A stretch of DNA of 5,954 bases from Streptosporangiaceae bacterium (GTDB taxonomy: Bacteria; Actinomycetota; Actinomycetes; Streptosporangiales; Streptosporangiaceae), in NCBI GenBank assembly GCA_030038715.1, contig JASHSO010000400.1, forward strand, positions 1 through 5,954. The letters are read 5' to 3'. Every line of letters begins with the position of its first letter. Within the stretch, counting starts at the first letter, position 1. Under the pieces are notes generated by a model. The model worked only from the letters and a program-made list of their open reading frames with translations. It was not told the DNA's origin and made no database searches. A program made the position numbers and the translations under genes. Below, one piece after another: positions 1 through 5,069 of the stretch.

Positions 1-143
1 ACCTGGAACGTGGAAGCGTGCAGCCATACGACCGCGGTCAGCGGCAACGCGACCGTGGTGACGGCCGACCCGAGTTGGCTGACGGACTGGCCGCTCCACA
101 GCAGCAAGAAGTCCCGGTGCCGCCACAGCGAGGAGCCGGCCAC
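1..143 (-). CDS. MFS transporter, N-terminal fragment (runs off left edge)
   Basis: Reading the minus strand from about 180 down to 1 gives an open frame with SLWRHRDFLLLWSGQSVS, then QLGSAVTTVALPLTAVV. This is the characteristic N-terminus of actinobacterial major facilitator exporters of the MFS_3/EntS-like type: a short cytoplasmic W-R-x-R-D-F lead-in followed by the first membrane helix. Such proteins use proton exchange to export small molecules, but the substrate cannot be inferred here. About 47 residues are visible and the rest lies beyond the window. The start is uncertain. I chose GTG at 143 because it leaves a 4-residue lead before SLWRHRDF. A TTG at 179 is the alternative, and the frame stays open further upstream. 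Neither start has a clear Shine-Dalgarno. The gene is divergent from the TPR gene, with the shared control region in 144-281. Confidence 0.8.
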   Translation of the reverse strand, partial: MAGSSLWRHRDFLLLWSGQSVSQLGSAVTTVALPLTAVVWLHASTFQ

Positions 144-281
144 CTGGCCGACGGTACGGACGCCTGGTACGGCGGGCAAGCCGTTATGGGCGAGACGCTT
201 GCTCGCGGCCGGGCGGGCCCGTCGGCCGCGGGCAATAGCCAGGCGCTCTCGGTCAAGTACGTTGACGGTGTGATCGCGCAG
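144..281. promoter_or_regulatory. Divergent intergenic region with inverted repeat at 252-266
   Basis: This stretch separates the divergent MFS and TPR genes and must hold both of their promoters. The clearest structure is a perfect inverted repeat, GTCAA-GTACG-TTGAC (252-266), just upstream of the TPR start. It has the size of a small dimeric-repressor operator. I see no convincing -35/-10 pair for either gene. Frames remain open across this region on both strands, but they give low-complexity Arg/Ala/Pro-rich or Gln/Asp-rich peptides without recognisable homology, as expected for GC-rich non-coding DNA. Confidence 0.3.
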
Positions 282-905
282 ATGCTGCTCGACGAGCTGT
301 GGGACTTCGACGACCCGGCCGGGTCCTATCAACGATTCGCGCTCGAGGAGGGACTGGCGTGGCACACAGAATCCGAGCGAGCCGAGCTGGTCACCCAGCG
401 AGCAAGGGCACTCGGCCTGCAGCAGCGCTTTGCGGACGGGACCGCATTGCTCGAGTCTTTGTACCATCCCGCTGACGCCGTGCTCGCGACCCGCGTTGCG
501 CTTGAGACCGGTCGGCTGCTGAACAGCGCTGGCCGCCCGGCTGAGGCCGTGCCCCAGTTCGAGACTGCCGCCAGGATCGCCGAGTCCGCCGGGCTGCTAT
601 TCCTCCGGATCGACGCGCTGCACATGCTCGCCATCGCCGACCAAACTCGGTCGAGCGAGTGGGCGGCTAAGGCGATCGAGCTCGCTCTGGCGGCGCCCGA
701 CGACCGCACTCGGCGCTGGCTCGTTTCTATCTACCACAACCTCGGATGGTGGCACGTTGCAGCCGGGCGTCTTCAGGAGGCACTCGCGACGTTTCTGCGC
801 GCACAGGAGTGGGCCGAACACGTCGGTACCGATCAGCAACGAGTATGGGCGCGAGCGGCAATCGACGAGTGCACCGCGGCGATGACAGTGCGAAGAGCGC
901 CATGA
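282..905 (+). CDS. TPR-repeat protein, probably truncated at C-terminus
   Basis: The product (207 residues from ATG 282) opens with MLLDELWDFDDP, the usual start of a family of soluble actinobacterial tetratricopeptide-repeat proteins. Helical repeats follow: TQRARALGLQQRFADGTALL (about residues 36-55), GRLLNSAGRPAEAVPQFETA (about 75-94), then ALHMLAIAD, and NLGWWHVAAGRLQEALATF (about 154-172). The W/L/G...Y/F...A...P-type spacing fits TPR helices, which act as cytoplasmic protein-binding scaffolds. No catalytic motif is seen. In-frame starts at 18, 186 (ATG) and 270 (GTG) exist, but the sequence before residue 1 has no family resemblance, so 282 was preferred even though no Shine-Dalgarno is visible. 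Relatives as I remember them continue for one or two more repeats after the last one here. This protein ends abruptly in ECTAAMTVRRAP, suggesting loss of the 3' end next to the sigma-factor remnant. Confidence 0.75.
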   Translation: MLLDELWDFDDPAGSYQRFALEEGLAWHTESERAELVTQRARALGLQQRFADGTALLESLYHPADAVLATRVALETGRLLNSAGRPAEAVPQFETAARIAESAGLLFLRIDALHMLAIADQTRSSEWAAKAIELALAAPDDRTRRWLVSIYHNLGWWHVAAGRLQEALATFLRAQEWAEHVGTDQQRVWARAAIDECTAAMTVRRAP

Positions 906-1116
906 GGTCGGGCTGTATTCGGCAACTAGCCGCAACGGGCGTCAGGCCCTGCCTGGTGAGGCGGCCGCGGAGACGGTCGAGCCGGCGGCCTGCGATTACG
1001 CGGGGACATGCGCCGGCTTCCCTGGTGCCGGCGAGCAGCACGGCTGTGCGCAGCAGGTGATCGGCGCGCTCGGCGAGGAAGCACTCGAGCTCAGCTGCGC
1101 TGCGGCCGGCTGTCAT
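906..1116 (-). pseudogene. SigE-family/ECF sigma factor remnant
   Basis: From ATG 1116 the minus strand reads MTAGRSAAELECFLAER, then ADHLLRTAVLLAGTREAG. This matches region 2 of SigE-family (Streptomyces/mycobacterial ECF-like) RNA polymerase sigma factors, where the segment is normally followed by an ED-L-Q-A-x-L core-binding helix and by the region 4 helix-turn-helix. Here, after residue 35 (near 1012), the frame changes to unrelated sequence. It stays open only by running antisense into the TPR gene, stopping at 727-729. A short RRLDRLRGRL stretch after the break resembles the tail of region 4, so an internal deletion is possible. The start is well supported: GGGAGGAG (complement of 1122-1129) lies 5-6 bases upstream. 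With regions 2.3-4 missing it cannot work as a sigma factor. The left boundary given is the edge of the TPR gene. Confidence 0.6.
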
Positions 1117-1144
1117 CCGGGTCTCCTCCCAGCTCGCTAACCAA

Positions 1145-1171
1145 GCACGAAGAACCCGGCGTGAACGTTCC
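1145..1171 (-). promoter_or_regulatory. ECF-type promoter for the sigma remnant
   Basis: On the minus strand GGAAC (1167-1171) is followed after 17 bases by CGTGC (1145-1149). GGAAC with 16-17 bases to a CGT-type -10 is the form recognised by actinobacterial SigE/SigH-like ECF factors. Transcription would begin near 1138, leaving a leader of about 20 bases that contains the GGGAGGAG ribosome site before ATG 1116. The positions are mutually consistent and suggest an autoregulated sigma gene before its decay. The site is short, so chance occurrence cannot be excluded. Confidence 0.4.
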
Positions 1172-1214
1172 AGCCAACGGGCAAAATCGCGCCAAGAGGT
1201 CTGGCCCGCCGTGC

Positions 1215-1661
1215 CTAGCTGCGGGCTGGCTGGCTTCGGGTGTTGGCCGGGCTGACGTCGCCATGGCAGTGCGGGCAGGTGAGAACCGGCCGCGTCACCC
1301 GGCCGCAGGTCTGGTGCACGAGCTCGACAGTTGGTCCACCGGGTGCCCGAGCCCAAGCGTCGCCCCACTCGAGCAGGGCCGTGATAACCGGGAACAAGGC
1401 CCGCCCCTTCTCGGTGAGCTGGTACTCATAGCGGGGAGGGTGCTCGGAATACGAGCGCCGCTCCAGCACGCCGCTCTCGGTGAGCTTGCGCAGCCTGGCC
1501 GCGAGTACGCTGCGGGCCAAACCGAGGCTGGCCTGGAAGTCGTCGAACCGTCGAGTCCCGCGGAAGGCGTCTCGCAGTATCAACAGTGACCACCATTCGC
1601 CCACCACGTCCAGCGTCCGAGCGATCGAGCAGTCCCAGTTCGCCAAGCTCGTGAGTTGCAT
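1215..1661 (-). CDS. HxlR-family winged-helix transcriptional regulator
   Basis: The product is 148 residues. It contains the HxlR (DUF24) signature WDCSIARTLDVVGEWWSLLI (residues 9-28), ILRDAFRGTRRFDDFQ, the recognition-helix region SLGLARSVLAARLRKL (45-60), and the wing YSEHPPRYEYQLTEKGRALF (71-90). These dimeric repressors or activators usually control an adjacent exporter or detoxification gene. Cys11 sits where the redox-sensing cysteine of YodB/HypR-type members lies. The C-terminal extension carries C119 and a CPHC pair (129, 132) with flanking histidines, possibly a metal site. The gene is divergent from the DHA2 exporter, which it very likely regulates. No Shine-Dalgarno precedes ATG 1661, but a -10 box ends 6 bases upstream, so the mRNA is probably leaderless. 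Confidence 0.92.
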   Translation of the reverse strand: MQLTSLANWDCSIARTLDVVGEWWSLLILRDAFRGTRRFDDFQASLGLARSVLAARLRKLTESGVLERRSYSEHPPRYEYQLTEKGRALFPVITALLEWGDAWARAPGGPTVELVHQTCGRVTRPVLTCPHCHGDVSPANTRSQPARS

Positions 1662-1667
1662 GCGGCC

Positions 1668-1695
1668 AGCATAGGCATAGTAAGTAGTTTGACAA
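1668..1695 (-). promoter_or_regulatory. Promoter of the HxlR regulator gene (leaderless)
   Basis: Minus strand: -35 TTGTCA (complement of 1690-1695), a 16-base spacer, -10 TATGCT (complement of 1668-1673), then six bases to the ATG at 1661. Initiation at the A of the start codon would give a leaderless transcript, which is common in actinobacteria and accounts for the missing ribosome site. The -35 overlaps the opposing -35 of the exporter promoter by five bases. Confidence 0.5.
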
Positions 1696-1703
1696 AACTC
1701 ACT
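1679..1703. promoter_or_regulatory. Putative HxlR operator 1 over both -35 boxes
   Basis: AGTAAGT (1679-1685) and ACTCACT (1697-1703) form an imperfect inverted repeat (6 of 7 matched) centred at 1691, enclosing the shared -35 region of both promoters. The GTAAGTA core (1680-1686) recurs at 1716-1722, as expected for a repeated protein-binding half-site. Bound regulator here would block both its own gene and the exporter gene. That the regulator is the HxlR protein is inferred from position. Confidence 0.45.
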
Positions 1704-1717
1704 CGCCCTGCCACGGT
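1689..1717 (+). promoter_or_regulatory. Promoter of the DHA2 exporter gene
   Basis: A perfect TTGACA -35 (1689-1694) is followed after 17 bases by CACGGT (1712-1717), a weak -10 that keeps only the A at position 2 and the T at position 6. Initiation near 1724 would leave a leader of about 29 bases to ATG 1753, which includes the GGAG ribosome site at 1744-1747. A weak -10 paired with a consensus -35 suits a regulated promoter. Confidence 0.45.
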
Positions 1718-1741
1718 AAGTAAGTCTGGTGAAGCTACTTA
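1717..1741. promoter_or_regulatory. Putative HxlR operator 2 over the exporter transcription start
   Basis: TAAGTA (1717-1722) and TACTTA (1736-1741) are perfect inverted arms centred at 1729. A second overlapping half-site, AGTAAGTC, starts at 1719. The site begins at the -10 box of the exporter promoter and covers its predicted start, so occupancy would selectively repress the exporter. Its centre is 38 bases from that of operator 1. Confidence 0.4.
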
Positions 1742-1752
1742 GTGGAGCGACG

Positions 1753-3471
1753 ATGCCGCAAGCAGGTCGGGCTGACGAGGACGAGTTGCCTTTGCTAGCC
1801 GGGCAGACAGGCGAGAGTGCGCGGCACGCCGGAGCTCAGCGGCCCTGGCTCGCGCTCATCGTGCTCTGTCTGGGGACCTTCGCCATCCTGCTGGACAGCA
1901 CGATTGTGAACGTTGCACTGCCGAGCGTGATCACCGGTCTGCATGCCTCACTGGACCAGGCACTCTGGGTGGTCAATGCCTACCTGCTGGTCTTCGCTGC
2001 CTTGCTGATCTTGGCTAGCAGGCTCGGTGACCTGTTCGGCCCGCGCCGTATGTTCGTTGTGGGCCTTGCCCTGTTCGCGGTCGCCTCGGCCGCCTGTGGC
2101 GCGGCACAGAGCCCGAACCAGCTCATCGCCGCAAGGGTGGTGCAAGGCATCGGGGCCGCAGCGCTCGCGCCCCAGGCAATGGTGATCATCCGGGCGGTAT
2201 TCGACACCGACAAGATGGGCGCTGCGTTCGGCGTCTACTCCTCGATGGTCGGGCTCGCTGCGGTGGCTGGCCCGACCGTGGGCGGGCTGCTCACGACCTA
2301 CCTGAGTTGGCGTTGGGTCTTCTACGTGAACCTGCCGATCGCGGCGGTCGGCATCGCGCTCAGCTACCCGTTCGTGCCGGAGATCAAGACTGGCCGACGG
2401 CACCGGCTCGACCTGGTCGGCGTCCTGCTGGCGAGCACCGGCCTGGGAGCCCTGTGCTACGGCGTCATCGAGGGGCAGCGTTATGCCTGGGGTACGGTGC
2501 GATACGGCATCACGATTCCGGAAATCCTCGTCGCAGGCATGACCCTGGTTGCCGCGTTCCTAGCGTGGGAGCGCCGCCACCCGGAACCCCTCGTTCCCCT
2601 CTACCTCTTCCGCAAGCCCACCTTCGCCGTGCTCATCGCCCTCAGCCTGACCGTGCAGTTCGCGCTGCAGAGCATGCTGCTGGTGAATTCCATCAACTTG
2701 CAGTCAGCGCTCGGATTCACGGCGGTGCACGCGGGACTGACGGGCCTGCCGTTGACGCTGGCAATGGTTTCGCTGGCGCCGTTCGCCGGGCGGCTCACTG
2801 ATCGTGCGCGCGGAAGGTACGTCCTGATGGCCGGCCTCGCGGTGTACGCCGCCGGGATCGCGGGCGTCGCCGCGGTGGCCTCCCCCGATGCCACTTCGCT
2901 GACGTTCGCGCCAGTGCTGCTGATTGCCGGCGTCGGCATGGGCGCCATATTCGCGCCGCTCGCGACCATGACGATGCGCGCGGTGCCGCCCGAGATGGCG
3001 GGTGCGGCATCGGGACTGCAGAACACGGGGCGGCAGCTCGGCGCCACGCTTGGTGGCGCGGTCAGCGGCGCGGTGCTGGCCAGTCGGCTCGGCTCTGACC
3101 TGGGGGCTCGCGCGGTGACGGCGGCCCGGAGTCTGCCGGTGGCTGCCAGGCGGCCGTTCGTCGCGGGGTTCGCCGCGGCGGACAAGTCGGGTCTGCAGGT
3201 GGGCCGCGGCGAGGCGGGGGCGCGCGTTCCCGCCGGAACTCCTGGGGCGCTGGCTACGCAGCTGCGCCTGCTCGTCCAGGAGGTCTTCAGTCACGGATAT
3301 GTCGAGGCCATGCGGCCGACGCTTGCGATCCCGGTGGCGCTGCTGCTGGCCGGCGCTGCGGCCTGCCTGCTGCTGAGGCCAGCACGGCCAGGCGCTGTCA
3401 CAAATGAAGCCGAGACCAGACCAGGCACGGTCCTCGTCGGCGCCGTCTCTGACACCGGCCAGGACGCCTGA
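1753..3471 (+). CDS. DHA2-family MFS multidrug exporter (EmrB/QacA type, 14 helices)
   Basis: This is a 572-residue inner-membrane proton antiporter of the drug:H+ antiporter-2 subfamily. Diagnostic features are motif D1 LDSTIVNVALP (residues 47-57) in helix 1, WVVNAYLLVFAAL in helix 2, motif A GDLFGPRR (92-99) between helices 2 and 3, the VVQGIGAAALAP helix 4 segment, antiporter motif C GPTVGG (173-178) in helix 5, and WRWVFYVNLP (about 187-196). A long loop (roughly LGARAVTAARSL onward) precedes the last helix, TLAIPVALLLAGAAACLLL, as in other actinobacterial members. I chose ATG 1753 because GGAG (1744-1747) lies 5 bases upstream. A GTG at 1729 would add eight residues, lacks a ribosome site and lies within the putative operator. 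Divergent pairing with the HxlR gene implies induction by an exported or toxic compound, whose identity is unknown. Confidence 0.93.
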   Translation: MPQAGRADEDELPLLAGQTGESARHAGAQRPWLALIVLCLGTFAILLDSTIVNVALPSVITGLHASLDQALWVVNAYLLVFAALLILASRLGDLFGPRRMFVVGLALFAVASAACGAAQSPNQLIAARVVQGIGAAALAPQAMVIIRAVFDTDKMGAAFGVYSSMVGLAAVAGPTVGGLLTTYLSWRWVFYVNLPIAAVGIALSYPFVPEIKTGRRHRLDLVGVLLASTGLGALCYGVIEGQRYAWGTVRYGITIPEILVAGMTLVAAFLAWERRHPEPLVPLYLFRKPTFAVLIALSLTVQFALQSMLLVNSINLQSALGFTAVHAGLTGLPLTLAMVSLAPFAGRLTDRARGRYVLMAGLAVYAAGIAGVAAVASPDATSLTFAPVLLIAGVGMGAIFAPLATMTMRAVPPEMAGAASGLQNTGRQLGATLGGAVSGAVLASRLGSDLGARAVTAARSLPVAARRPFVAGFAAADKSGLQVGRGEAGARVPAGTPGALATQLRLLVQEVFSHGYVEAMRPTLAIPVALLLAGAAACLLLRPARPGAVTNEAETRPGTVLVGAVSDTGQDA

Positions 3472-3507
3472 ACCGTTCGGCAGCCGTTCGCCTGCTTCTT
3501 CGTGCCG

Positions 3508-3513
3508 TACACT
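3508..3513 (+). promoter_or_regulatory. Possible -10 box for tRNA-Arg
   Basis: TACACT (3508-3513) lies 15 bases before the mature tRNA 5' end, at a suitable distance for a -10 element. The -35 region around 3485-3490 (CGTTCG) is poor, so the call rests on the -10 and its position. The alternative is read-through from the exporter gene, which ends at 3471 with no clear terminator. Confidence 0.3.
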
Positions 3514-3528
3514 TGTCCGGGTCCATCT

Positions 3529-3601
3529 GCGCTCGTAGCTCAACGGATAGAGCATCTGACTACGGATCAGAAGGTTGGGGGTTCGAGTCCCTCCGAGCGC
3601 G
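3529..3601 (+). tRNA. tRNA-Arg (anticodon ACG)
   Basis: A complete 73-base cloverleaf can be drawn. The acceptor stem is GCGCTCG (3529-3535) with CGAGCGC (3594-3600). TA at positions 8-9 is followed by a D-arm AGCTCAACGGATAGAGC-type sequence. The anticodon stem TCTGA (3555-3559) pairs with TCAGA (3567-3571) around loop CTACGGA, placing anticodon ACG at 3562-3564. The variable loop has five bases (3572-3576). The T stem is GGGGG (3577-3581) with CCCTC (3589-3593), including one G-U pair, and the T loop is TTCGAGT. The discriminator is G3601, and CCA is not encoded. The ACG anticodon (A34 normally becomes inosine) reads CGU, CGC and CGA arginine codons. Confidence 0.97.
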
Positions 3602-3618
3602 CGGCGGCGGCGGCGGCG
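3601..3618 (+). repeat. (GCG)6 trinucleotide tract after the tRNA
   Basis: Six uninterrupted GCG units begin at the tRNA discriminator base. This is a slippage-prone simple repeat. It is non-coding by position, and its copy number may vary between isolates. Confidence 0.8.
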
Positions 3619-3633
3619 CGCGGCGGCCGCGTG
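3617..3633 (+). terminator. Possible GC-rich hairpin terminator for tRNA-Arg
   Basis: CGCGG (3619-3623) pairs with CCGCG (3627-3631) across a CGG loop, extended by one G-U and one C-G pair to 3617-3633. No T-run follows, so it is not a canonical intrinsic terminator, although actinobacteria often use hairpins without a U-tract. It could equally arise from the repetitive GC-rich sequence. From 3634 to 3699 I see only a weak GGCTAG/CTAGCC inverted pair (3633-3638 and 3660-3665) and no gene. Confidence 0.3.
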
Positions 3634-3699
3634 GCTAGCGGCGAGATCAACGATGGTGTCTAGCCGCACATCTGCAGCGGATGGTGGCCGGGTTCCCAG

Positions 3700-3984
3700 C
3701 TAGAAGCCGAGCAGTCCGCGCCAGAAGGCGCGGTGTGCCTGCCGGTGTAGCTCGTCAATCGGCGTGTTGAGAATCTCAACTATGGCTTGGCCGAGCGTGG
3801 GCGTCACCGGTGCTGCTGCGGGTCGGGACCTGGATGCCAGCATGCGCGGGACTGGCAGCGGCGCGCGCTCATACAGCGGTATGAGCAGTGGTTCGGGCTC
3901 GAGGTTGCGGGTCATGTCGTCGAGCACTCTGGGGTCTCCGGTGCGGATGTAACGCTCTCGGGCGGCGTCGTAGCTGTTTCCCAT
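3700..3984 (-). CDS. Hypothetical 94-residue protein
   Basis: I do not recognise the family. ATG 3984 is preceded by AGGAGG (complement of 3993-3998) with 8 bases spacing, the strongest ribosome site in the window and good evidence for a real gene. The N-terminal part (MGNSYDAARERYIRTGDPRV, then LDDMTRNLEP) is charged and probably helical. The middle (about residues 30-62) is rich in Pro, Ala and Arg and probably disordered. The C-terminal part (LGQAIVEILNTPIDELHRQA, about 64-83, ending FWRGLLGF) looks like an amphipathic helix with an aromatic end. There is no signal peptide or membrane segment, so it is probably cytoplasmic. It is divergent from the membrane-protein operon, with 273 bases between the starts. 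A regulatory or partner role is possible but unproven. Confidence 0.75.
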   Translation of the reverse strand: MGNSYDAARERYIRTGDPRVLDDMTRNLEPEPLLIPLYERAPLPVPRMLASRSRPAAAPVTPTLGQAIVEILNTPIDELHRQAHRAFWRGLLGF

Positions 3985-4257
3985 CGGACTGTCCTCCTGC
4001 CGGATGGCCGCGGGGCTGTCTGCGGTTACTAGACGCGCATCCGGCCCGCACGGGTTGCTAGGCGCTCCGGTCGTTGGCGGCGTGGTGCCATTGGTGTCGC
4101 GGGCCGGGCAGGCACGTAGCCCGCGGCTACGAGGGGGAGCAACCAGAAGGCTAGGGTGCGTGCACGGAGCGTATTCGCGGGTACACCCCCTTGCGATGCA
4201 TTTACGCGCTGAGGAGAGGCCTCGTCCGGTCAGGGCCACGCATCGGGGGGTGTGGAC
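3985..4257. promoter_or_regulatory. Divergent intergenic region with inverted repeat at 4115-4131
   Basis: This 273-base gap lies between the 94-residue protein gene and the membrane-protein operon and should hold both promoters. The most notable element is a perfect 7-base inverted repeat with a 3-base loop, CGTAGCC-CGC-GGCTACG (4115-4131), near the middle. It could be an operator or an RNA hairpin. A smaller GGGT-AC-ACCC palindrome lies at 4179-4188. I see no strong sigma-70-like pair. The frames open through here give low-complexity peptides without homology, so no gene is called. Confidence 0.35.
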
Positions 4258-4512
4258 ATGCGGTTGTGGCGAGTCGGTAACACGATTCTCATCCTGTTGG
4301 TGCTGCCCTTGGTGATCTATCTGCTCAACCGCGTGCTGGCCGCGCTGGAGCGAATCCGGCACGCCAGCGACGAGATCGTTGCCCATGGCGGCGAACTCGT
4401 TAATGACCTCGATGGGACGCCGGAGGCGCTGGCGGTCACCGATCAGACGGTCGGGGATGTCTCGGCCGGCGCGACTCGGTATGCGGACTCGGTCGCCAAG
4501 CTCCTGGGCTAA
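4258..4512 (+). CDS. Small single-pass membrane protein 1 of the five-gene set
   Basis: The product is 84 residues and of unknown family. A short basic N-terminus (MRLWR) leads into a strongly hydrophobic helix, roughly ILILLVLPLVIYLL (residues 10-23). A polar helical tail follows, with spaced hydrophobics (RVLAALERIRHASDEIVAHG), then GELVNDLDGTPEAL and a Thr/Ala/Val-rich end. The basic N-terminus predicts the N-terminus inside and the tail outside the cytoplasmic membrane, though arginines after the helix weaken that. ATG 4258 is chosen because GGGGGG (4245-4250) lies 7 bases upstream; GTG 4252 is an alternative adding two residues. It is the first gene of the operon, 21 bases before the next start. 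Confidence 0.75.
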   Translation: MRLWRVGNTILILLVLPLVIYLLNRVLAALERIRHASDEIVAHGGELVNDLDGTPEALAVTDQTVGDVSAGATRYADSVAKLLG

Positions 4513-4533
4513 GCAAGGAAGGATGTGCTGTAC

Positions 4534-4761
4534 ATGCGAGCGGCCGCCCAAACCACCCTCACGGCATCGGCACTCACTGTCGGCATCACTGCGGTCGGGC
4601 TAGTCCGTGTGATCTTCCACCTGCGGGCCATCCGGGCAAACCTTGTCGCCACGACTGACGCAGCGCAGGCCATCGCGGATCTGACAAGCACCGTGCCGGA
4701 CCGCCTGACGTCGATCAACGCAAATCTCAAGCCGGTCCGTGAGTTCTGCGACACAGTCTGA
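4534..4761 (+). CDS. Small single-pass membrane protein 2 of the five-gene set
   Basis: The product is 75 residues and of unknown family. One hydrophobic segment (about LTASALTVGITAVGLVRVIF, residues 9-28) is followed by a helical tail, HLRAIRANLVATTDAAQAIA. The end, PDRLTSINANLKPVREFCDTV in outline, contains an I-N-x-x-L element also seen in the next protein. The purine-rich stretch AAGGAAGGA (4515-4523) supplies the ribosome site. It fits ATG 4534 (10-base spacing) or GTG 4525 (5-base spacing from its first half, adding three residues), so the start is ambiguous. It has the same layout as its neighbours and is probably translated with them. Confidence 0.72.
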   Translation: MRAAAQTTLTASALTVGITAVGLVRVIFHLRAIRANLVATTDAAQAIADLTSTVPDRLTSINANLKPVREFCDTV

Positions 4762-4785
4762 CCGGGCCTGAGGGGAGTGAACTCG

Positions 4786-5067
4786 ATGCAGCGACGCGCC
4801 TGGCCCCGGACGGCAGCCGACACCAGCCAGGCGGGCTGGATAGCCGGCTACACCATCGGCACTGGCGTCGTAGTAGTGGTCGTTGCGCTGGTGTCATCGA
4901 TCCTGGCCTATGCGCAGTCGATCAGCGACGAGACGCCGAAGATCAACGCGGCGCTGAAAGACGCCGAGCGCAACACGGCCGCACTAGATGTTCTGCACAC
5001 CACCATCGACGACGCGAATGCGATCGTCGGCGGGCTGCAGCGCGGCCGATCCCGGCTGGGAGGTTAG
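4786..5067 (+). CDS. Small single-pass membrane protein 3 of the five-gene set
   Basis: The product is 93 residues and of unknown family. A basic N-terminus (MQRRAWPRTA) precedes a membrane helix, about WIAGYTIGTGVVVVVVALV (residues 18-36, extending to 43). The tail QSISDETPKINAALKDAE, then RNTAALDVLHTTIDDANAIV, has heptad-like hydrophobic spacing and ends GGLQRGRSRLGG. Charge distribution predicts N-in, tail-out. ATG 4786 is preceded by AGGGGAG (4771-4777) at 8 bases; GTG 4777 would overlap that site. The N-x-A-L and NTAA elements recur in neighbours 2 and 4, suggesting distant paralogy. The next gene starts 2 bases after its stop codon. Confidence 0.8.
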   Translation: MQRRAWPRTAADTSQAGWIAGYTIGTGVVVVVVALVSSILAYAQSISDETPKINAALKDAERNTAALDVLHTTIDDANAIVGGLQRGRSRLGG

Positions 5068-5069
5068 AG

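Noticed and set aside
18..281. N-terminal extension of the TPR protein to 295 residues
   Set aside because: The first ~90 residues are antisense to the MFS N-terminus and Gln/Arg/Gly-rich, with no family similarity.
727..1368. 213-residue minus-strand frame spanning parts of the HxlR, sigma and TPR loci
   Set aside because: It overlaps two real genes. Only the portion from ATG 1116 to about 1012 resembles a protein family, and that is reported as the sigma remnant.
1008..1589. 193-residue plus-strand frame
   Set aside because: Antisense to the HxlR gene, whose homology is clear, with no recognisable domain.
1948..2403. Minus-strand frame rich in His/Arg/Glu and a plus-strand frame at 2307-2801
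   Set aside because: Both are alternative-frame shadows of the DHA2 exporter coding sequence, a common effect of high GC content.
2704..3669. Long minus-strand open frame containing GTRTPNLLIRSQMLYPLSYE
   Set aside because: This peptide is the well-known artefact of translating the antisense of a tRNA gene. The rest is antisense to the DHA2 exporter, so it is not a gene.
3985..4551. Upstream extension of the 94-residue minus-strand protein to 283 residues
   Set aside because: The extension runs antisense through the first membrane-protein gene and gives low-complexity sequence. The internal ATG 3984 has an ideal ribosome site.
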